Source: a virus
Direction: 5' to 3' (one strand)
Length of the DNA stretch: 64,000 nt
Virus record (IMG/VR): IMGVR_UViG_3300009085_000028
Location: 1 to 64,000 of that record
Shown here: positions 59,300-64,000 of the stretch, one piece after another
How positions within the stretch are numbered: the stretch's first letter is position 1
Layout: each line of letters opens with the position of its first letter
The notes under the pieces: generated by a model
Seen by the model: only the letters and a program-made list of their open reading frames with translations
What the model was told of the DNA's origin: nothing
Databases searched by the model: none
Program-made: the position numbers and the translations under genes

Positions 59300-59342
59300 A
59301 AAAGGGGCGGGTATTTTTTGAAAACGCCCGCCCCTTTTTATT
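59300..59342 (+). terminator. Terminator after the capsid gene
   Basis: AAAAGGGGCGGG/CCCGCCCCTTTT, 12-bp stem with 15-base loop, then TTTTTATTTTAAA. Strong. Confidence 0.9.
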
Positions 59343-59371
59343 TTAAATAAAAGAAAGGAATTTTCTAAGGT

Positions 59372-59869
59372 ATGAATAAACAATATGATCCAGAAGTTTT
59401 CTCTGCTATGCAAACTGGTGATCCAGTAGCTACATATCAGAAAACTATTTTGGCAAAGGTTAGTATTTTGGTTTTGAATCCATTTACAGGCGCACCAGAA
59501 GAACTACTCTTATACGGTAAACCTGGGGAAGAAGAATCAATTATTAGAACTTGGTCAGTAGCGGAAGATGTTTTCTTCAAGCGAATGAATAAAAGACATT
59601 TTACTAGTGGCGTTATTATCAAGAAAGAATCAACTCAGGTAGTGGAAGAAACCACTTCTCTGGAACAATCTAGTGATGAAGATCTACTAAAAGTTGTGAA
59701 CAGTAAATTCTATGCCCTTCAAAGTGTTCTAAATAAAACTGAATCAGAAGCACTAGTAAATAGAATTCTGACTATTGCCAGGGAACAGGAAAAATCTGAG
59801 AAAATTATTAAAGCAATTGAAACTCGCTTGGCTGAGATTCAGTCTGCTCAACTCCCTTCAATGGAATAA
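59372..59869 (+). CDS. Hypothetical virion protein, 165 aa
   Basis: AGAAAGGA upstream. N-terminal beta part (KVSILVLNPFTGAPEELLLYG) and a helical C-terminal half (LVNRILTIAREQEKSEKII). In the head-tail connector region, so probably structural. Unknown. Confidence 0.6.
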   Translation: MNKQYDPEVFSAMQTGDPVATYQKTILAKVSILVLNPFTGAPEELLLYGKPGEEESIIRTWSVAEDVFFKRMNKRHFTSGVIIKKESTQVVEETTSLEQSSDEDLLKVVNSKFYALQSVLNKTESEALVNRILTIAREQEKSEKIIKAIETRLAEIQSAQLPSME

Positions 59870-59876
59870 TAGATAA

Positions 59877-60383
59877 ATGGCAACTACGACACTAGATTAC
59901 CTAATACCAGAATTGAGACTTAAGATAGGAGACTTTACTGAACCCTATCGCTATTTGGATCAATGGTTAATTGTGGCATTGAATCTTGGCGCTAAAAAAC
60001 TTCAACGGTATAACAAATCGAAATACCTAATTGATTCAAGTAATCTAGTTTCAAGAAATCCAAATAGTTTAATGTTTAGCACAGATGAAGCTACTGAGGG
60101 AGTAATTGAAAAGAAGGATGAATATATTTTTATTGTTATGGCAGCCTTTATTATTCTAGAAGGATCTTTAGAGAATTCTGCCTGGACAACAACTTCTTGG
60201 AGAGACGCAGAAATTAGTTTCAGTAACTTAGAATCTGGAAGACTAAAAGAAGGTGGGCTAGAAAGAATGATGAAAGAATTAGATGATCTTCTACTAGCTC
60301 CTACAAAACGTTTAGCTACTCCTGAGAAACAATCTCTCCCAGGATATTTGAATAACGATTACGAGAGAACAGGAGATTATTAA
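59877..60383 (+). CDS. Head-tail connector-like protein, 168 aa
   Basis: DYLIPELRLKIGDFTEPYRYLDQWLIVALNLGAKKLQ resembles the start of phage connector/adaptor proteins; placed just after the capsid genes. Helical N-terminus. Assigned mostly by position. Confidence 0.55.
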   Translation: MATTTLDYLIPELRLKIGDFTEPYRYLDQWLIVALNLGAKKLQRYNKSKYLIDSSNLVSRNPNSLMFSTDEATEGVIEKKDEYIFIVMAAFIILEGSLENSAWTTTSWRDAEISFSNLESGRLKEGGLERMMKELDDLLLAPTKRLATPEKQSLPGYLNNDYERTGDY

Positions 60384-60384
60384 T

Positions 60385-60648
60385 ATGCAATTAAGTGGTC
60401 AAATTACAGTTTTACAAACTTCCACTAAAGGACCAGACGTTAGTGGAAATATGTTCTTACTAAAGCCACACCCATCCAATACTGTAACTGTGTGGGTTGG
60501 TAATGTGGATAATGTTGTTACATCTGGCAATGGCTATCCAATAGCTTATGATGCTTCACCAATCATAGTACAAATAACTAATTTAGAGAGTTTATATTTT
60601 CTAAGTGGGAGTACAGGACAAAAGATTTGTTGGCTAATATTGGAGTAA
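60385..60648 (+). CDS. Small beta-rich structural protein, 87 aa
   Basis: Strands and turns (NTVTVWVGN, IIVQITNLESLYFLSG). Resembles minor decoration or tail-tip proteins. Function unknown. Confidence 0.55.
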   Translation: MQLSGQITVLQTSTKGPDVSGNMFLLKPHPSNTVTVWVGNVDNVVTSGNGYPIAYDASPIIVQITNLESLYFLSGSTGQKICWLILE

Positions 60649-60654
60649 AATAGT

Positions 60655-62343
60655 ATGAACAAGAAACGCTTACTACCAATAGTAGCTAATAATATACTAA
60701 CAACAACTCCGATCAGTTGGTTGTTACGAGATGAATTTTTAACTAATCTACCGGCAAGTGGTATAAATAATACACCAGCAGAGCCGGGACCAGGAACAAG
60801 AACTGTCATTGATACTAATAATATAATTAGTATAAATTCAGGAAACTTAATTATTAATGGAACTTCGGCGGCAGGTGATAGATTTTACTTGGATGGGATT
60901 ACACGAACAGCAGGAAGAATTTTATTCTTTACCGTACCAGTAAATACTAGTCATGCTACTAATAGCACAGATACAATTGGTTGGGCAAATGCTACTGCTG
61001 CGGGGTCAGTGGGGCACGCAATTGACACATCAACTGCATCAGGAAATTTTGTTGCAAGAGATAATGGTACTGCTGCGGGTCCGGTTATGATTTCCCAAGC
61101 ACTTCCTTGGAAAATTGCTATTGTACTGAGAAGTTCCGGTGCATTTTGGTTTTATAAAGGCGAATCAACAGGCAATAAGTGGGTCTTTCTTTGGTTATCT
61201 TCGCTAAACAACAGCGCAACAATGTATCCAAAAATAAATATGAGCGCTGCCAATGCAAAAAATTGGCAAGCAGGTTATTTTAGAGTTCCACTTAATGTGT
61301 GGCTACCAACCCCACTTGCATCTGATTCCTTTAATCGCTCTAACGGTGCATTGGGTAGTACAGATGGTGCGGCACATGCAGAGGCAAATGGTGGTGGTGG
61401 GTTGGCGTGGACAGGAGGTTCAACTTGGTCTATCAGCGGGAATAAGGTAATAAATACCCCCACACAAGGGATCGACACAGTTCTAAACGGAGGAATGGAA
61501 GATGGTGATCCTCCTACAAGTTGGGTCGCACTAAATACCCCCGTAACCCACGAAAGATCGAATGTACAGGCGCACAGTGGTTCTTATAGTGTACATGTTG
61601 TTACAGATGGCAACAGTGAAGGAACCCTTCAAGCTAATGTAACCCCCACTCAAAAGACTTGGTATTATTTTTCTTTATGGATGTACCGCGTTAATGGTTA
61701 TACTTACACAACCGCTGGTAATTATAATTTCTTGAGTCCAACATTAAATACATGGGTAAATTTAAGGGGAGTTTTTAATAGTGGAACCTCGGTCAACTTT
61801 GGTGTTGGCAATGACGGAACAACCACTGGTGAAATGTATATAGATGATGTGGTTGTAAAACCTCTCAATATAGCTGAACTGTTTTCGGGTCTAGTTACCG
61901 GATCTTCGGATGTTATTTCTGATGTAAATATAACTATTGCAAATACATCTCAAACACACTACCCAACCGGAATGGTTTTATGCTTGGACAATCCAAATAA
62001 TCCGCTGAATTATATTGTTGCCTATGTTGGTGGCGACTCTGCTGGTGGAAGCTCTGCGACTCTTGCAAAATGCATAGATGGCGTAATAACCAACTTGGTT
62101 AATGGTGCCATTACTCCTGTTGCCAATGCCACTTTAAGAGTTATTAAAAACGGACAAAACATATCTATTTATTATAACAGTGTCATAGTGGGAACGGTTC
62201 AAACTGTTGGCGACAATGCGATTATAAACAATAAAATTCATGGAATGTTTGCGACTCATCCAGATAACTCCCTAGATAGCTACGCTTGTTGGGCAATCGG
62301 AAGCGAAGGGCAATATTCTCTACTTGATAAATACACAAAATAA
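60655..62343 (+). CDS. Tail or fibre protein with carbohydrate-binding-like domains, 562 aa
   Basis: Gly/Asn/Ser/Thr-rich. A central segment, VLNGGMEDGD...YSVHVVTDG... and GEMYIDDVVVKPL (about 275-405), resembles a CBM4/9-type jelly roll; segments on each side resemble LamG-type folds (LASDSFNRSNGALG; LRVIKNGQNISIYYN). Probably binds host-surface glycan. TGGAG upstream. Confidence 0.68.
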   Translation: MNKKRLLPIVANNILTTTPISWLLRDEFLTNLPASGINNTPAEPGPGTRTVIDTNNIISINSGNLIINGTSAAGDRFYLDGITRTAGRILFFTVPVNTSHATNSTDTIGWANATAAGSVGHAIDTSTASGNFVARDNGTAAGPVMISQALPWKIAIVLRSSGAFWFYKGESTGNKWVFLWLSSLNNSATMYPKINMSAANAKNWQAGYFRVPLNVWLPTPLASDSFNRSNGALGSTDGAAHAEANGGGGLAWTGGSTWSISGNKVINTPTQGIDTVLNGGMEDGDPPTSWVALNTPVTHERSNVQAHSGSYSVHVVTDGNSEGTLQANVTPTQKTWYYFSLWMYRVNGYTYTTAGNYNFLSPTLNTWVNLRGVFNSGTSVNFGVGNDGTTTGEMYIDDVVVKPLNIAELFSGLVTGSSDVISDVNITIANTSQTHYPTGMVLCLDNPNNPLNYIVAYVGGDSAGGSSATLAKCIDGVITNLVNGAITPVANATLRVIKNGQNISIYYNSVIVGTVQTVGDNAIINNKIHGMFATHPDNSLDSYACWAIGSEGQYSLLDKYTK

Positions 62344-62355
62344 GGGATTTTTATT

Positions 62356-62793
62356 ATGCCAAAATGTTTGATGGTTTTACCGTTCTCAAATGGAAATATT
62401 TCCACTGATTTATCTAGGGTGGCAAGTTGGGTGATTGGCAGTTATGCTCCTCCCCCCGCTGGAACAGCGCCATATGTTTTAGTTTGGCTAGATGCCGATC
62501 AAACAGTAATTAATACCCTAACGGCAAGGACAGACTGTTTGTTTATCTGCAATAGAAATGATGATGGATCGTTTGAAACCGCCAATATAATGGCAACGGC
62601 AAGAAACGCTGTAAGAACGAAGATAGCCAACATGGGCTTTACTGGTTCTCAATATGGTCTTCTCAATGCCGCAATTCAATCAAGTCAAAATAGAACGGAG
62701 TTAGCTTACGCGCTTGCAACAAAAGCATTTTTTAGAGATGCAGATAAAACTCCTATGACACAAGAAGATGTTATGGGAACAAGACAAGGATAA
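62356..62793 (+). CDS. Hypothetical protein, 145 aa
   Basis: Follows the fibre gene. Contains VLVWLDADQTVINTL and a helical MATARNAVRTKIANMG. Possibly a tail component. Unknown. Confidence 0.58.
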   Translation: MPKCLMVLPFSNGNISTDLSRVASWVIGSYAPPPAGTAPYVLVWLDADQTVINTLTARTDCLFICNRNDDGSFETANIMATARNAVRTKIANMGFTGSQYGLLNAAIQSSQNRTELAYALATKAFFRDADKTPMTQEDVMGTRQG

Positions 62794-63085
62794 TAATGGA
62801 TTGGTTAACTTTATTAAATGTTATTATTTTAATTTTATCGGACGAAAGCAAGCACTTCTTATTGGCCTTATTTTCGGGGCTGTTGGGGTACTGCTTGACT
62901 TCGATCATGTTGTTTGCGCCCTATTGGGTTTATCTCCGTTTGACCCGCAAAGTGGAAGTTTCGGCTGTCGTTTATTTCATGCTATTTATAGCGACGCTAG
63001 CTGGTATTTGCTTTGCGGTACAATCGCATATTTACTTGGATGGTTTATCTACATGGCTTACAAAACCATTAGGACCAGGACTTAA
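62768..63085 (+). CDS. Overlapping membrane protein frame, 105 aa
   Basis: In the +1 frame over the gene at 62796, from about 62846 onward, the sequence GRKQALLIGLIFGAVGVLLDF then DHVVCALLG and WYLLCGTIAYLLGWFIYMAYK looks like a real multi-span protein, with A/T-ending codons more usual than in the 62796 frame. No good ribosome site for its own ATG at 62768. Dual coding or a frameshift are possible; see findings. Confidence 0.4.
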   Translation: MLWEQDKDNNGLVNFIKCYYFNFIGRKQALLIGLIFGAVGVLLDFDHVVCALLGLSPFDPQSGSFGCRLFHAIYSDASWYLLCGTIAYLLGWFIYMAYKTIRTRT

Positions 63086-63098
63086 TATTATACAGTAA
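62796..63098 (+). CDS. Small membrane protein, 100 aa
   Basis: AAGGA lies before the ATG, two bases after the upstream stop. Three hydrophobic stretches: WLTLLNVIILIL, FLLALFSGLLGYCL and VVYFMLFIATLAGI. A holin is one possibility, given late position. The next frame (62768-63085) also encodes a convincing membrane protein over the same DNA. Confidence 0.5.
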   Translation: MDWLTLLNVIILILSDESKHFLLALFSGLLGYCLTSIMLFAPYWVYLRLTRKVEVSAVVYFMLFIATLAGICFAVQSHIYLDGLSTWLTKPLGPGLNIIQ

Positions 63099-63113
63099 CG
63101 AAAGGATTAAATA

Positions 63114-64000
63114 ATGGATAAAAGAATAAAGGTTTTATTTTGGGGTGATGGTGTTATTGAAACAGGGTTTGCAAGGGTATTACACTCAATCGCAAAATAC
63201 TTACCCCAGGAGAAGTTTAATATTTCTTGGTTAGCGGTTAATTACTTTGGTGATCCTCACCCATATCATAATCTTAGGATTTATCCTGCTTCTTTGAAGG
63301 GGGATATTTATGGGCTGAAAAGAATTCCAGATCTAATTAATATTGAAAAGCCGGATGTTATTTTTATTCTAAATGATGCGTGGGTACAACATCCCATGCT
63401 CGATGCGATTAAACAAGCTTATGGTAATAATCCGCTGCCAAAAATTGTAAGCTATATTCCAGTAGATGCAAAAGATCATGATCCAGATTGGTATGCTAAT
63501 TTTGATATTGTAACTCATCCGGTTGCATATACAGAATTTGGTAAAATTGAAATAATAAAGGCACGGCCTGATCTTGAGAATAAAATAAAGGTTATTAATC
63601 ACGGGGTTGATTTGTCAGTATTTCACCCACTAAAGGATTCTAAAGAACAGGTCAAGAAAACAATTTTCCCTAACAGACCTGATTTTTATCAAGATAGCTT
63701 CATTGTTCTAAATGCGAATCGCAACCAACCTCGCAAGAGAATTGATATTACGATGGAAGCGTTCAAGCTATTCGCTGAGGGAAAACCACTAAACGTAAAA
63801 CTATACTTACACATGGGAGTTCAAGACTCTCATATAAACATTAGTAAGATGGCTAGTAGATTGGGTCTAGCAGATAGATTGATTATTACTAGCCTTAGAA
63901 ACGGTGTACAAACTGTAACCACTGAAAGGCTGAACCTAATTTATAATGCTACCGATGTGGGCATAAACACAGGTCTAGGTGAAGGATGGGGATTAGTAAA
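63114..64000 (+). CDS. GT4-family glycosyltransferase, partial at window end
   Basis: The ATG at 63114 follows AAAGGATTAAATA. At least 295 codons remain open. Features: RIKVLFWGDGVIETGFARV, IEKPDVIFILND, YIPVDAKD, VINHGVDLSVFHPL and NANRNQPRKRID, then GLGEGWGL near the end, typical of GT-B-fold GT4 enzymes. It probably extends the glycan system into the tail region. Confidence 0.82.
   Translation, partial: MDKRIKVLFWGDGVIETGFARVLHSIAKYLPQEKFNISWLAVNYFGDPHPYHNLRIYPASLKGDIYGLKRIPDLINIEKPDVIFILNDAWVQHPMLDAIKQAYGNNPLPKIVSYIPVDAKDHDPDWYANFDIVTHPVAYTEFGKIEIIKARPDLENKIKVINHGVDLSVFHPLKDSKEQVKKTIFPNRPDFYQDSFIVLNANRNQPRKRIDITMEAFKLFAEGKPLNVKLYLHMGVQDSHINISKMASRLGLADRLIITSLRNGVQTVTTERLNLIYNATDVGINTGLGEGWGLV

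Noticed and set aside
1-64000. Diversity-generating retroelement or lysogeny module
   Set aside because: No reverse transcriptase, template/variable repeat pair, integrase, excisionase or repressor was seen in any frame.

Overview
The window is a contiguous piece of a large, AT-rich, tailed double-stranded DNA phage genome. The evidence is a terminase large subunit, portal, prohead protease, HK97-type capsid protein, a complete phage replication set and a GH25 endolysin. No integrase, repressor or other lysogeny gene was recognised, so a lytic lifestyle is the default reading. The host is uncertain. The only clues are a Pro/Thr-rich surface protein with Glu-Val-Thr repeats of the kind common in Chloroflexota exported proteins, an adenosylcobalamin-dependent ribonucleotide reductase and ThyX. 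Both window edges cut genes (1-159 and 63114-64000).

Layout. (1) Plus strand 1-4331: many very small genes, mostly membrane peptides and cysteine-rich (zinc-ribbon-like) proteins, separated by strong GC hairpins followed by a TTTTTATTTAA element. This looks like an early, host-interaction region. (2) Plus strand 4453-17955: a long operon with three glutamate-cysteine-ligase-like amidoligases (5000, 10117, 17248), an ATP-grasp ligase (7237), a class II glutamine amidotransferase (6071), a class I glutamine amidotransferase or C26 peptidase (11429), a RuvB-like AAA+ ATPase, an Rnl5-type RNA ligase (16148), zinc ribbons and several paralogous families of unknown function. It ends at a bidirectional terminator at 17962-17996. 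(3) Minus strand 42430 down to 18029: replication and nucleotide metabolism. In transcription order this holds a DUF3102-like protein, lipoprotein, RNase HI (apparently frameshifted), DNA polymerase A, RecA, a zinc-containing ssDNA-binding protein, DnaB helicase, a Holliday-junction-resolvase-like nuclease, a Cas4/RecB-like nuclease, a DnaQ-like exonuclease, dNMP kinase, dCMP deaminase, a DNA methyltransferase, primase, ThyX, a HAD nucleotidase, dUTPase, a C5 methyltransferase, an N-formylglutamate-amidohydrolase-like enzyme, a PAPS-reductase-like enzyme, a SAM methyltransferase and the B12-dependent ribonucleotide reductase. (4) A divergent promoter pair at 42496-42560. (5) Plus strand 42613 to the end: a glycan cassette (fucosyltransferase, FkbM methyltransferases, GT2 and GT25 enzymes, epimerase, heptose-7-phosphate kinase and isomerase), endolysin, then the packaging and head module, tail or fibre proteins, a membrane protein and a GT4 glycosyltransferase.

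Regulation. Several near-perfect sigma70-type promoters (TTGACA, 16-17 bp, TATAAT) drive the replication region. Two copies of a distinct element, GGGTCAT-N16-TATAAT followed by TAATATATAATGA, sit before late clusters. The minus-strand region also holds one ordinary-looking tRNA (CAU) and three non-canonical tRNA-like folds lying between genes; two of these follow directly on a promoter plus a 5' hairpin. Together with the RNA ligase, these are the least explained part of the window. The amidoligase operon, probably making an amide- or peptide-linked modification of unknown structure, is the other candidate for a new system.
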